Shown here piece by piece: positions 40,870 to 52,199 of a stretch of 64,000 nucleotides of DNA. Made by a program: the position numbers and the translations under genes. Position 1 is the stretch's first letter, and every line of letters starts with the position of its first letter. Under the pieces are notes generated by a model. The model was given only the letters and a program-made list of their open reading frames with translations. It did not search any database and had not been told where the DNA came from. This stretch comes from Agrypnia vestita (Eukaryota; Arthropoda; Insecta; Trichoptera; Phryganeidae): positions 1 through 64,000 of the forward strand of contig JADDOH010010270.1 in assembly GCA_016648135.1 (NCBI GenBank), written 5' to 3'.

Positions 40870-42550
40870 ATTTAACTTGCCTGTTACTTTTAGTTAGTTC
40901 AAAATCAATCTTAAATCTTGAACAGTAGATGTTTTTCTTTCTTCTGAAAATGTACAACTTTGAGACTAGATATCTTCGACCCTTTATGGCTTGCTCCGAA
41001 GGCTGCTAGCAGGTGCGCCCCTGGCAAGGCGCACACATGCACAGGGCACACTTCCGTGGGTATTATCTATCTCAGGGGGTGTGGAATTTGCAGAACATCC
41101 CGCACCGAATCCAAGATTTCTTAGTTCTACATCTGCGCTGAGAGCTATTGTTTCATTTGCGTTTTAGGCAGGGGTGGATGTGATATGAGGGTGGAGCTGT
41201 ATCTATGTATAATACATAAATATACATATTGCGCGTTAATTAATGAAATACTAAAATCAAAAACCTATATAAAAATGACAGAAACGTTTTCATACTCAGG
41301 CCATGAAAATGTTTCCAATAAAAAATGAAATAAATTTACTATAAAAAAGTGGATTATACGAAATAACTTGGAATCTGTGACAGCAAATACATAAGCTGAA
41401 CAGCAAGAAACCCAAATAAGGAAAGAAAAGAACATAGCTGTTGCTTAAAAATAATATTTTTTCGGAATTCCGAGGCATATAATTTAAACCAACCGTTTAA
41501 ATTCTGAGACTTACGGATAATGTCATATTCCTTAACACGTCTTCGATTCAAGACACGTTACCTCTCCCCTACCTTAATAGATTGACAACATTCTATGTCT
41601 CAGTTATTAATAACACCTGATGCTCCTCTCAAAACTATCTTAGTGATAAAATAACTAAACGTGTGTGTAATACATTTTATTTAGTGTCAATTAAAAAATC
41701 AAGGTATAATAAAAAATACGTCGAATTTTTCTAAATTTTTGTTTATTTATTCATTAATATTAATATATCCCTTTCAAATAAGTCAGATGTAATACACTTG
41801 TACCATTGCTTATACAATTTTCTAAGCACTTTTGGCACGTATTTTTCAGTATGGCGTTTAGCTATCTTTGGAATTCTATCTCAATGTTGGCGTAATTCTT
41901 TTTAAGATATTTTTCATCTTCGGGAATATGAAGAAAGTAAGTCATCTCACGAGGATGAACCTGTGCAGAGATGAGTAGTTTTAATTAATTTGTTTATTTG
42001 TTTAAGGAATCTGAACAGTTTCTATCACTATAATGTTAGAGCACAGTGTACATTACATAAACCAATAACAAAGGTTCAGAGATGTTTAAGGCGTAGCAAA
42101 TTAAGTACTCTGTTGGTTAAGAGAATATCAACAAACAATATTTAAGTAAAATAATGGTAATAGATGAAAAAATTAGAAACAGTTATTGAGTTATGATAGT
42201 AGGTAACACGGGGATAAGGATGGAATAGGAGAGAAATGGTGAGACGGTAAGAGTCAAAGTGGAGGTAGAGGAAGAGAATATTAAATGTAATGAGTGTTTG
42301 ATCAAGGAGGATTAAGCATTCTTTTAAGTGTGGTAAGACCAATATTGAATAGGTCAATATCGATGCAAATATTATTGAAAGCCTTGCATGTGCGATATTA
42401 AGATGTATGAATTGTTAATAGATATTTTAAATACAACTGAAAAAAAGTGAATATTTTAAAATGCAAAGGCAGATTAATGAAAGAAAATACTTTTGGTAAA
42501 AAAAATGTATATCATTATATATAGGTACGTGTAAGAAATTAAACGTATGT
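40870..42550. other. Unassigned sequence
   Basis: 40980-41120 is moderately GC-rich (GGTGCGCCCCTGGCAAGGCG). No coding, tRNA or repeat signal I can support. Confidence 0.4.
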
Positions 42551-42554
42551 TTAT

Positions 42555-42675
42555 AGGCTTTTACATCCGTATAGAATCTTCTGGTTTTTATTTTATGGGA
42601 TATTTATACGACCTTTCCGACCGACGTTTTGGATCCACTGCAGAGTCTATCATTCTGTCCGGATGAAGGACTAGA
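42555..42675 (-). repeat. Foldback family L (decayed arm)
   Basis: TTTTATGGGATATTTATACG, CCGACGTTTTGGATCC and CTGCAGAGTCTATCATTCTG correspond to one family-L arm. Confidence 0.5.
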
Positions 42676-42979
42676 AAATTATAAGATCGCTATATTTGTA
42701 GAGAAAACCATAAAATCGTGTGAAAAAACCTGTTATTACCCATTATATCATATAAAACAGCCATATATTTTAAAATTATATGACATATGAACATTTAACG
42801 AGCAATAAAACATATATAAAATAAATACACTGATGCCTGTATTCTACAGTTGGATACTTGTGCACCTGCAGTTGAAACTACTATCAATAATGTTTTCACT
42901 GTATAGTCACAGTATAGTTATGTGTCTCAATAAAACATAAGTAAGGTATCATACTGGCTACGATAAAATGGACACCGAA

Positions 42980-43145
42980 GACATTTTGATATAATGAATA
43001 AAAATATACTTTGTTTTCACACTTATTTATTGAAAATATCAACATGTTTCAGGGCTAATGATACCTTTGTCTATGTATACTTAGGAAGGGACCATTGGTG
43101 ATGAAATATGTTGATATTTTCAATAAATGAGTGGTGATAATAAAA
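42980..43145. repeat. Penelope-like foldback repeat, family G variant
   Basis: Inverted halves TTATTTATTGAAAATATCAA-CATGTTTC and ATGTTGATATTTTCAATAAA; the ribozyme-like core is not intact. Confidence 0.5.
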
Positions 43146-43261
43146 TATATTTTTATGAAAAATCATTTTGATTTTTTTTTTTAATGGTGGCACATAGGTA
43201 CTTGCTATCTTAATACTTATAAAAATAACATAAACTAATAAATGACCAAAGAAATTTTTTT

Positions 43262-43390
43262 TACCTAGTCTTGTAGTAGTCGCAAATGATGTGTAACATC
43301 TTTTCTCAATACAACAGTAGTTTGGACGAGTCAGTAAGGAAGTCTGCGGCTTCCTATGAACCGAGCGCAAAGATGTTATAAATTAAAAAT
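43262..43390 (-). repeat. Dispersed repeat P (copy 2)
   Basis: GTCGCAAATGATGTGTAACA, GACGAGTCAGTAAGGAAGTC and ACCGAGCGCAAAGATGTTA link it to 4841-5060 and 6920-6950. Confidence 0.45.
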
Positions 43391-43470
43391 TTCAAAATAA
43401 TTTATTCATATTCGTAGAGGAAACATGGTGAAAAAACCCAGGTATTACCCATTAAACATACTTGTGAATA

Positions 43471-43971
43471 TACAGAGTGTACCAGAGCTAGCAGCAGAAA
43501 TTTGGCAGGTAGATTCCTGACTATGTTATGAGTCTAAAATGTTCAAGCAACCATGACCCAATATCAATAGTTATGGAGATATACGGTATCAAAGTATTAA
43601 TTTTTTTTCAATATTTACTACTTATTTTTTGCAAAAGTTGAACTATCTTTACAGTAACTTATATCGATTATGAAAAATTCATTCGCACTAATACAAGTCG
43701 AATAAAATGATAAAAACCTTGCAAAAATTGAAAAAAGTTATTTTTACAAGGTTTTATCATTTTGTTTAAGTTGTATTAAAGCAAATAAATTTTTCATAAC
43801 AGATATAAGTTACTGTAATGATAGTTCAACTTTTTGCAAAAAATAAGTCAGAAATATGGAAAAAAATGCAAGCTTATATCTCCATAACTGGTTTCTTGAA
43901 CATTTTAGACTCATAACATAGGCAGGAATCTACCAGCCAAGTATCTGCTGCTAGCTCTGGTACATCCTGTA
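43471..43971. mobile_element. Near-palindromic element, family E (complete, 501 bp)
   Basis: Ends TACAGAGTGTACCAGAGCTA and mirrored TAGCTCTGGTACATCCTGTA. The arms of about 220 bp share the interior with 21621-22106, while the outer 40 bp differ, so the two copies are different subfamilies. Confidence 0.8.
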
Positions 43972-44234
43972 TATCGTATAAAACAGCCATTAATTTTAAA
44001 AATAAACACCTGATTTTATTGATATTTTTCTTTAAAATGCATTATTAAATCGATTTCTTTATGATAAAATTCATTTACAACCATTTTTTTTGTCAGAATC
44101 AATAAAATAAATGTTGTACCTGCATTATTTTTGTCGAACAGTTTTTTTTCTAAACCAAAGAAATCCAGAGATATTAGAAATCTTAATTCAACCTTATAAT
44201 AATTTAACGAATTTTACATTTTGTTCCGATGCCT

Positions 44235-44330
44235 AATCAAAGGCGGTGTGCCAAGACAGAAGAAAATGGCGTTCTATCCTATCTGCCTCTCCCTGCAGGG
44301 AAACGGCGTGATGGTTAGTTAGTTAGAACA
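44235..44330 (+). repeat. LINE 3' end (family of 20175-20815)
   Basis: CTGCCTCTCCCTGCAGGGAA then ACGGCGTGATGGTTAGTTAG, the family 3' end. Confidence 0.65.
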
Positions 44331-44639
44331 TTCGAAGTATTTCTTCTGTTATAAATTTAAATAATATTTTCACTGTTTATGTTATCACTGGTTACACTCC
44401 ATAAAAATAACATTACGTTTCTTAGGAAAAATAAAAATTTCTGTTGATCAATAACTTTTCTATTATTTGTATCCCATAGCAGCGATAGATTATAATTATT
44501 AAACGTGATATTTTTTCTAGAACATTCAAAACATTCTTGTTGCTTAGGTCCGAATTCAGAGTCAATAGATGATGATGATTTAATGGTTAAGATACGTCTT
44601 ACAAGCGTAATTTTCAGTACAAAATAACACTTTAAAAGC

Positions 44640-44930
44640 GTACCTTAACCAATCAATATTATTATAGATGTCTCACAGAGACGAAATTGTATTTTTATGG
44701 GAAAGTATGCACGGAAGTAATTGGGTGTTCATAGGGCTCACGACCTATCGTACGGCTGGCTTAAATTACCCCTTTACACATCGTAACGTTCGCCATTTCC
44801 ACCCGATAGAATACCATGTCGTTTAAATTTTTGAAAGTTGCATATATTTAAATTATACGACATGTTTCGGATATGTGTTGCAACAATCCTTAGCGCGAAC
44901 GGCATCCAAAGCTTTTTCATTCCCCTTAAA
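44640..44930 (+). repeat. Foldback family D (partial copy)
   Basis: GATGTCTCACAGAGACGAAA, TTTTTATGGGAAAGTATG, GGGCTCACGACCTATCGTAC and CCATTTCCACCCGATAGAAT. Confidence 0.65.
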
Positions 44931-44934
44931 TAAC

Positions 44935-45125
44935 TTACTAACTAACCATCACACCGTTTCCCCGCAGGGGTAGGCAGAGAGGATTGAACGCCACACTCTT
45001 CTATCCTGGCACACCACTTTTGCTTCGGCCACATTCATACATGTTCTCTTACAAGTTCTACGGTTGTTGCGGCTTTTAACGGGGCCATCCTCAAACACTT
45101 GTTGTATCTGATTGTGCCAGATATG
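44935..45125 (-). pseudogene. LINE 3' end, antisense (family of 20175-20815)
   Basis: ACTAACTAACCATCACACCG, GGGGTAGGCAGAGAGG and ACAAGTTCTACGGTTGTTG reversed give the RACMRRCMNV-type tail and GTTAG-repeat 3' end. Confidence 0.7.
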
Positions 45126-45404
45126 AATTAATTAAATGACCACAGATATCTCTAGCGAGATATCTATTTTTTTTTTTACAGTACCTTAACCTTTAAATCA
45201 ACTAAATGTTGATTCGGAATTCGGGCCTTAGATTTTCATTCCTAAACCATTTTTTCATAACGTCTTCGTTCCATAAGAATAATTTTAAATATTTGTATTT
45301 TTTAATTAATATGAAATTATTTTTCATCCGCTGTTAAATATCTCCTTCGTATGATTTAGGCACTAACACATATCACATAATATTTAAGTCTGTATTGTCA
45401 TTTA

Positions 45405-46050
45405 TCGCCGATTCGGCTCTGGTTTCGATTTCGCGGGTGTAGCTAAAGCCTCTTTTCGGGGTGGGGGTTGAGAAATTTTGCGAGGATCGGGTGTGTTTCT
45501 GAGATTACTGCCGCCCACCTCCCCTCCCCGCCCGCAGGCGTGTGTGCCTGAATATTAAAACGGGATCGGGGAAGAAAGGCAGTGGCGGCGAGTGGAATAA
45601 TGTATTCGACCGCAAGGCGGCGTTGTTGGGCATTTATATATAAGGTGCTAATGTCTTATACGAATACAATAGGCGTTAGTTAAATAACTAAATAATTCAT
45701 TAATTTGTTGAGACAGACCGAACGGGAAACATTGGAAACTGAGGGGGTATTCGAAACAAAAGCGCCAGTATACAATACACGAAATTTAGGTAAACATTTT
45801 TATTAAATAATTTAAGGATTCGCGACGGTAGGATACAAATACAGTGTACTAAGAACAGTAATACGTCTTCATACAAACTGGTCGCTACCCATTAGGATGT
45901 GTGCGTGCGTGCTCGGTGCCGTGTACGCACGCAATGTGACGCACACATTGACAGTATATGGGGGCACAAGGCGGCGGCAGTAAGGGCCGTGCCTTCGGTG
46001 CCATTCGCGCTCGCAGCCGCCGCTTTAGAAAAAAAATCGCTTCCTGAAAA
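45405..46050. promoter_or_regulatory. Two GC-rich islands
   Basis: 45405-45620 (CCTCCCCTCCCCGCCCGCAG) and 45895-46030 (GTACGCACGCAATGTGACGC, GGCGGCGGCAGTAAGGGCCG). CpG is frequent. The open frame at 45899-46162 has no domain. Confidence 0.4.
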
Positions 46051-46359
46051 AAAAGCCTTTTTTTATGTTTGTGGTGCTTTACTAAAAAGGTGTGTTGATT
46101 ATCACAAAGACTGTGAGTTTTTAAAAGCTACGGTGATGTTAATCAGCGTTCTTGCAATTTAAGTGCAGAAACTAGGTATACTAATTACAGAAATTTTCGG
46201 GTTTCGTGTCTACCTTATGCGTCGGAATCTCAGACGCTACGAGTTAAAAGAAAGGGAGTAAAAATAAAGTGACAACCCTAGCGTCAATGCGAGAGTAGGC
46301 TAATAACTCGCCGACTACTGTTCTGGGTATACTGTGATACAAATGAAACATTTAAAATC

Positions 46360-46700
46360 ATATTAAAAAACACATTCTTATAGTGTAGTTGCAATTTCAG
46401 AATTAAGTTATTTTTAAAACCAATATTATTAATCAATTTGAAAGACATACAGAAAAATCATATCAACAACAAAAATAATTGGCTGCTACCGATAATATGT
46501 GTTATTCAATTGACAAAAAGAGATTTATCGATTAGGTCTATGTATTGACGGAAATGTGCGAGGCTGATGTAGCATAATGGTAACTCACCTTTCCCGGATA
46601 GATAAGAGATCCGGGTTCGAGTCCCGGTAGCAGCCAAATAGTTTTTCGTTGATTTGATTTTTCTGTATGTCTTTCTAATTGATTAATAAACTTGGCATTT
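46360..46700 (+). mobile_element. tRNA-Arg-carrying foldback element, family K (most complete copy)
   Basis: The left arm (about 46365-46490) is the reverse complement of the family's 3' half, containing AACACATTCTTATAGTG, AAAGACATACAGAAAAATCA and GGCTGCTACCG. The right arm (about 46622-46700) repeats these in forward orientation. Between them lies a tRNA-like sequence (46562-46635). Confidence 0.75.
46562..46635 (+). tRNA. tRNA-Arg-like sequence inside family K (not a canonical tRNA gene)
   Basis: T arm CCGGG-TTCGAGT-CCCGG pairs perfectly; 3' TAGCAGCC faces GGCTGAT; CCCGGAT sits at the anticodon loop. The D arm and acceptor are imperfect, so a mature functional tRNA is unlikely. It is best read as a Pol III-type head of a mobile element. 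Confidence 0.5.
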
Positions 46701-46787
46701 AACATGAATTAAACTTTTATTTAATACATAAAGTCACTGAAACTTTATTCTGCATTTTGCACTAATTCGTCGTACTAGAATATTCTA

Positions 46788-48072
46788 TTAGGTCCTTACA
46801 TATGAAATTGGCGTTTAGTATGGGAGGAACATAAAGCCGATTTTTTTTATTATAATATATTTATTTAATCAAAGTATGTACCATTGCTATCTATGCACTT
46901 TTGCCATCTCATAGGTAGTTCATCGATCGCTTTACTAAAAAAACCATTCGGACGGGAATCAATAAAATCTTTGAAGGCGGTTTGGACTGCCCCATCGGAG
47001 TTGAATTTTTTCCTTTGCAAGAAGTTATCCAAATTTCGAAAAAAATGGTAATCTGTTGGGGCAAGGTCCGGAGAGTACGGTGGATGTCTTAGACATTCCA
47101 ATTGAAGCTCCTCTAATTTGGTAGCCGTCTGTTGTGCAGTGTGTGGTCTAGCGTTATCATGAAGCAGCAGTGGCCTAGAGCGATTAACCAGCCTCGGTTG
47201 TTTAGCAGCTAGCTTTTCCATCATGGTTTGCAGTTGCTGACAATAGACATCTGCCGTAATCGTCTGGCCAGATTTAAGAAAGCTGTAGTGAACGACACCA
47301 GCACTGGTCCACCAAACGCTCACAAGTAACTTTTTTGGAGTCAATTTTCGCTTGGGGCATGGTTTGGCTGGTTCGGCAGGGTTCAGCCATTGCAATGAGC
47401 GCTTTCGATTATGGTACAGGATCCACTTTTCATCACAGGTAATGATTCGATTAAAAATCCCTTCATTATTGTGCCGGTTGAGTAATGCAACGCAGCAGTC
47501 AACGCGCGTTTGTTGATTTGCTTCACTCAATTTGTGAGGTACCCACCTTTCAAGCTTTTTCACCTTACCAATTTGCTTCAAGTGGATTAAAACAGTTTTA
47601 TCACTAACACCGCAGCCTGCAGCTAACTCGGATGTGGTTTGCGATGGATCCGCTTCCACAATAGCCTTCAATTCTTCATTATCAACTTTGGTCTCCGGCC
47701 GTCCACGGGGCTTGTTCTGCAGGTCGAAATTTCCAGAACGAAAACGTTGGAACCAAAAACGCACTGTGTTTTCTTTTGCGGCACCGTCGCCATACACATC
47801 ATTAATCCTTCGAGCCGTTTCTGCAGCACTGGTGCCACGGTGGAACTCGTACTCGTAAATAACGCGATATTTCAAGTTTTTCATTTTGTAAACTGAGTGA
47901 CGCAAAGAAAAAAACAATTGAGGAAAAAACAAATGAATTATAATTTTCAAAACACAAATACATGAGCAAATAGCTGTATAAATTTGGATTTGGAATTCCT
48001 AACCAAAGAGAAGATATTTGAGATCAAATTTGCCAGTACGGCAAAACGCCAATTTCATATGTAAGGACCTAA
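46788..48072 (-). mobile_element. Complete mariner element (cecropia-type), 1285 bp
   Basis: The terminal inverted repeats (46788-46816 and 48044-48072) agree over 29 bp, starting TTAGGTCCTTACATATGAAA, and are flanked by TA (46786-46787, 48073-48074). A full-length transposase frame lies between. Both ends, TA duplication and intact coding make it a structurally complete, probably young, insertion. Confidence 0.95.
46865..47884 (-). CDS. Mariner transposase, cecropia-like subfamily (339 aa)
   Basis: It catalyses cut-and-paste transposition by binding the element's TIRs and joining it into TA sites. An N-terminal paired-type helix-turn-helix (residues about 1-112) is followed by WVPHKLSE (114-121). 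The DDE catalytic domain has D151 (TCDEKW), D243 (LHDNARPH) and D278 (APTDYHFF), with exactly 34 residues between the last two: the mariner D,D34D signature. It ends RWQKCIDSNGTYFD, as in cecropia-type mariners, and has the usual length of about 340-350. I chose the ATG at 47884 because the frame from 47950 adds 22 hydrophobic residues (MKIIIHLFFPQLF) unlike the family. No stop or frameshift is seen; an AATAAA follows the stop. Whether it is active cannot be read from sequence. Confidence 0.95.
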   Translation of the reverse strand: MKNLKYRVIYEYEFHRGTSAAETARRINDVYGDGAAKENTVRFWFQRFRSGNFDLQNKPRGRPETKVDNEELKAIVEADPSQTTSELAAGCGVSDKTVLIHLKQIGKVKKLERWVPHKLSEANQQTRVDCCVALLNRHNNEGIFNRIITCDEKWILYHNRKRSLQWLNPAEPAKPCPKRKLTPKKLLVSVWWTSAGVVHYSFLKSGQTITADVYCQQLQTMMEKLAAKQPRLVNRSRPLLLHDNARPHTAQQTATKLEELQLECLRHPPYSPDLAPTDYHFFRNLDNFLQRKKFNSDGAVQTAFKDFIDSRPNGFFSKAIDELPMRWQKCIDSNGTYFD

Positions 48073-48239
48073 TATTTGTTCGCTCAGATCACTGTTCGCT
48101 AATTTCTATTCGTTCGGAAACTATGGTTTCGCACTCGCTTGTCAAAACAAACTGTTCCCTTTTTTCGTTTTCTCGAATATTCTCACTTATTTCCGTGCAC
48201 TCGGCAAGATTCCAGTTTTTCCACACGTCCAGAGCGTTC

Positions 48240-48560
48240 AGGAATATGAAATATCATGTCTTCACGTCTTTGCTAAGTTCTATATGTACTGTATTTTTGA
48301 CGGGTAATGCAGGCTCGGCGATAGGAACATCGCTATCGTTGCCGCCTTCGGGTTCGCTGGCCTGGGGTTTAAGCCCCATCTCCGGCCGTTAAATTTAGTT
48401 TCTTCAATTCGAAAATAACGGACGTTACACGAAGTTACGGGGACCAACAGACAGACAGACGGACAGAAAATGAAATTATTATGATGGGTGTCGGCTTTCA
48501 ATTAGTAAATACTTATTCTTTAGGAACCGGCATGTAAGAGTGTCATCGTTTTTAACGGGT
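48240..48560. repeat. Dispersed repeat R (long copy)
   Basis: Contains GGCTCGGCGATAGGAACATC-GCTATCG, GTTTAAGCCCCATCTCCGGC, CAACAGACAGACAGACGG, AGGAACCGGCATGTAAGAGT and TTAACGGGTTGG-GAGCTA. The GACAGACAGACGGACAG tract and GACGGGT...AGCTAG ends recur at 57118-57245 and 61370-61470. Class unknown. Confidence 0.65.
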
Positions 48561-48764
48561 TGGAGAGCTAGTATTGTAATAAAAAAATATAATCTAGCTA
48601 CAAATTTATCGGTGGCTAATTGCACAGTGACATGAGTAAAAAATCGACATGTAAACGGAAAACAAGAGACACAGTAAAACAAATAAAGATTTGCTTTTGC
48701 ATTTCAAGAGCAATATAATGATTGATAAAATATAATAATTTTTCCTTGCATAGTACGTCTTTGA

Positions 48765-48900
48765 GCCCGCGGAATTATAATCCTCAGACTTCGACCGCAG
48801 GAATCCCCCTTCCCGCCCCGCAGCCGCCCGCCGCTAATCCAGCAGAGCCCCACCCCCTCCCCCTCACGAGACGCCACTGGCAAACTTTAATATAACTTTG
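48765..48900. promoter_or_regulatory. GC-rich island
   Basis: CCCTTCCCGCCCCGCAGCCG and CCCCACCCCCTCCCCCTCAC; no coding domain. Confidence 0.35.
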
Positions 48901-48904
48901 GTTT

Positions 48905-49430
48905 GGAAATGAGACACGTAAAGGTGAGGCGTCGCTCTGGCGACAGAGGCGTGCGATATATTTCCGATAAATATTATTTAAGTTTAATTATATATCATAA
49001 TATTAATAGGCATGATGACAGATTTTGAAATAGTCTTTTATAATGTAGGTACATGTTTAATATTACCGAAAATAATATTATTTCAGTAATAAATTAAATT
49101 TTTACGCAAATAATTGCATTTTCATCCATCTGTTTTTAATTTCGCGCAAAAACGCCCGCAGCTGTCATTTCGTCTGCGTGATGTCAAGCATTGGTAAACA
49201 TTGCGTTGTGTCTATGACAACAGTCCAAAGTCACGGTGACGGGTACAGAGGCGTGACGTCATTCGCTCTGACCGACGTTTCAGCTAAAATGGCGGATTGC
49301 ACAATTTTATACTTTTATTTTATTGAAAATCTTATTAATCTCAATGTGTACATTAAAACTGGATAATTTTTTCATCCTATCACAATATTTTCTTCTCTAA
49401 AATCACTTATTATTTAATTTTTTAATACTG
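48905..49430. other. Unassigned; AAAATGGCGG at 49287
   Basis: 49140-49300 is moderately GC-rich with CTGACCGACG and AAAATGGCGG. The short frame 49178-49366 has no domain. Confidence 0.35.
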
Positions 49431-49439
49431 CCACCATGC

Positions 49440-49845
49440 CCAGACTATCCAAGCTGCCGAAATGAAGTAGGACTTGAGAGGAGTGGCAGGGGTTACAAAA
49501 TTGGATCGAATAAGAAACTCAACAATCTAAACATTGAACCACTTCTAATCTCCATAGAAAAATCTCAACTAAGGTGGCTTGGGCACGTACTAAGAATATC
49601 TGATGACCGAATTCCTAGGAAAATACTGAGTGTGATTCCTGAGGGTAGACGTCCAGTGGGCCGCCCCAGACACAGTTGGGCGAGGTAACTCTACAAACTG
49701 TGCGAGGAAAGGATGGGACTTTAGTGGACGGAGGCCGCGCATTCAGCGCAAGACAGGGACGAATGGAGGTGCCTTGTCGATGCAGTGGGTCGCCGACCCG
49801 AATAGGACAAGGGTATGAAGATGATGATGATGATGATGATGATAA
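49440..49845 (+). pseudogene. RT-tail relic with (GAT)n end
   Basis: Reconstructed by frame changes: AEMK then DLRGVAGVTKLDRIRNST, PLLISIEKSQLRWLGHVLRI, DDRIPRKILSVIPEGRRPVG, RPRHSW, and AQDRDEWRCLVDAVGRRPE. It ends in GATGATGATGATGATGATGA. The frameshifts and stops show it is dead. The same family lies at 36290-36710. Confidence 0.85.
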
Positions 49846-49849
49846 AATA

Positions 49850-50494
49850 AATCCATTCTTTAGATTAGGGGATCGGGACACAGCGGACGTATATTCCCCC
49901 TCGCATAAATTAAAAACACATTTATTATATGATATGGATTTATAATAAATAAATAAGTAATGCAGTTAAAGTATTCATTCTTGTATTAGTAAATACCCTT
50001 ATAAACAAGACGTATTTCTTATAATGGACTATTTTTTTTAATTTCGTTCCAAATCGAGACTCGTTAATTAAAAATGTATTTAGTAAGTGTACTAAGACAT
50101 AATGTTTTAGAGTACTTAGTTTGACCTTTTTATAAGTACCTACCTATTACAAAATTTGCAAGCTCATAGTTAAACGTATTGGAATCAGCCGTAGCACCAA
50201 GTGTATTAAGAAATTTACGTTAATTTATGTCTATATGTTATGTTGGTCTGTGTTGGTCTGTGTTGATGATATATATTTTCTTTAGTCATTAAACCTCACA
50301 TCAAAGAATATAAAAATTTAGATATTTGAGTAAAATATCAAGATAAAATCTCATGTTTTTTTGTGATTTGCAGTTGTTTTTAATACCTTTGATAGGTTCA
50401 GACATGTCCCGGCTACTTAAAAGCATTTTTTTCTGTGTAAAGAAGGTACTTATATTTTGTGCTGCTTGGAAGATGTCATCTTTGAAAAAATATA
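49850..50494. other. Unassigned; repeat Q at 50160-50250
   Basis: 50160-50250 shares CGTATTGGAATCAGCCG and AAATTTACGTTAATTTATGT with 29235-29300; class unknown. Otherwise AT-rich. Confidence 0.4.
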
Positions 50495-50830
50495 ATTGGA
50501 TGTATTACAATATTTGGGTATTGTAATTGATTCTAAATTGTCATTAAAAATACATTGGTTACATAACTAAGAAAATTGCGAAAATGTAGGTAAGATGATG
50601 GGAAGAATAAGACACGAATTGACTCAAGAAGCGTCGATAATAATTTATAAGTCAATATTATTCCTCATTTTCAAATATTAATCCACTATTGTATACTTGA
50701 GTTACGAAGTAGATATAAAAATTGCAAAATTAACCAAATAGGGCGATGAGAATCATTTCAAGGAGGGATAGATAAAATTAAAAAAATGATCAAGTGATTC
50801 ACCGTAAAACTCAGAATAAAGCTAAACACA
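50495..50830 (+). pseudogene. RT fragment (decayed)
   Basis: Reads YLGIVIDSKLSLKIHW, then KMMGRIRHELTQEASIIIYK, SIL: the YLGxxxDxxLxxxxH ... KxxxRxxxELT ... IIYKSI block after the RT palm. Several stops. Confidence 0.65.
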
Positions 50831-50859
50831 ACGTTATTTATATAAAAAACGTGAATGAA

Positions 50860-50965
50860 AGTCATTATAAGGTGGCCACCCTATAATTAATTTCATGTAT
50901 GAGCTGGCTTAAGTGATCACTTCCTTCCATATATTTGAAGGGACTATGCTAGAGACATTTGCAGT
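50860..50965 (-). repeat. Foldback family D fragment
   Basis: AAGGTGGCCACCCTATAATT and GAGCTGGCTTAAGTGATCAC match the family interior. Confidence 0.45.
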
Positions 50966-51049
50966 CCTTTTCATGAAATCGTAGGTACCTTTACCTATAT
51001 AATATTTCGCAGCTGATAATGATTCCCATATATCTTTAATATGGAGTAT

Positions 51050-51310
51050 TAAGCAACAAGCTACTTAAACTTCTCTTTTTAATTTACACAAATCTATAAG
51101 ATGTACTTGAATGTTTTTAACTGCAATGTATTTCTTCTTCTTCTTACTACTTATAATCATTTTTTTCTCATAACTTTAACTTCTCTTTTTATTTTACACA
51201 AATCTATACGATGTACTTGAATCTCTTTAACTGCAATTTACACAAATCTAAATTTTACATTAATCTATTATATGCACTTGAATCTTTAACAGCAATCTAA
51301 ATTTACAACT
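51050..51310. repeat. Degenerate tandem duplication
   Basis: AACTTCTCTTTTTAATTTAC and ACAAATCTATAAGATGTACT recur about 110 bp apart (about 51068 and 51178), with a third shorter, more diverged unit at about 51238. Confidence 0.55.
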
Positions 51311-51439
51311 ATCTATCTTATGTTATTTGCCTGAAAATCAATATTTTTTTTTTTAACTCCTTTTATAGCCCAGTACATATTTTTAATAATATTTTTAAAC
51401 GTATGTTCTGAGAATACAATTACCGGATTTGTCCATTGC

Positions 51440-51560
51440 AGGATTATAATTTCATTAAGATTAATTATAGAAATCTCACAGAGACGAAGCTATTATCTTT
51501 TATATGATGGCCCAGGGCTTACAACCTTGAGTGATCACTCGACCCAGCCCGTACTTGCAA
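51440..51560 (+). repeat. Foldback family D fragment
   Basis: AGAAATCTCACAGAGACGAA, then GGCCCAGGGCTTACAACCTT and GAGTGATCACT. Confidence 0.5.
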
Positions 51561-51564
51561 AAGA

Positions 51565-52198
51565 TTTAGTGACTCAAAAATTAAGGCCTCTCTCACCACG
51601 CACGCCCTTGGCAGCCGGGGAATCTACATTAGTATAAAATATACATCAGAAATCTCCGCATCTCCTTGGCGTAGTATAACATTGTACCTTCGTTGCGCGT
51701 ACGTGCCAGGCCCGCTCGTTTCACGGATGGATTAAGTTGGACCCGACTTATATTCCCCGAGAACAATGCGGTCCTGAGGAGATGTATAATTTATTGTAAT
51801 ACGCTGGAACTTTCACACACTTGAGACCTGGGCTGGAACAAAGGCCGTGGAAGGTCTCCAGAATTAACTCATTTCTAAGCTCATTGCAAGTCATTGCATT
51901 AATCGGTCGTATGCCGCGCAATTTCGCGCATGATGGCTGTTTTTTAGACACTTTTTTGTGATGGTGATATTCATGTAAAAATCTACAATAATCGCTTAAA
52001 TGTTGCAGTTTCTGGTTTCTCAATATAAATACTTCAATAATTACATATTCATTAATTATGAAAATAAGAAATTAAATTTACTGTCAGAAATGTACGCACA
52101 TGTTTATCGAATAAAACCATGAAAGCAATAAATAAAGATATTGTATTTCAATATTTTGTTCTAAAAATATCAAAGAATATGAAAATACTTAATTTTAA
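51565..52198. other. Unassigned, moderately GC-rich at 51565-51800
   Basis: CTCACCACGCACGCCCTTGG, GGCAGCCGGGG and GCGCGTACGTGCCAGGCCCG. The minus-strand frame 51748-52023 (91 codons) has no domain. Confidence 0.35.
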
Positions 52199-52199
52199 T

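Noticed and set aside
45899..46162. 87-codon plus frame over a GC-rich stretch
   Set aside because: Cys/Ala/Arg composition follows the GC island; no domain, splice or start context.
46562..46635. Considered as a functional tRNA-Arg gene
   Set aside because: T arm is good, but D arm and acceptor are imperfect, and the sequence recurs within a mobile family with a fixed tail, so it is a tRNA-derived cassette.
47634..47896. Two plus-strand frames antisense to the mariner transposase
   Set aside because: Shadow frames of the real gene on the other strand.
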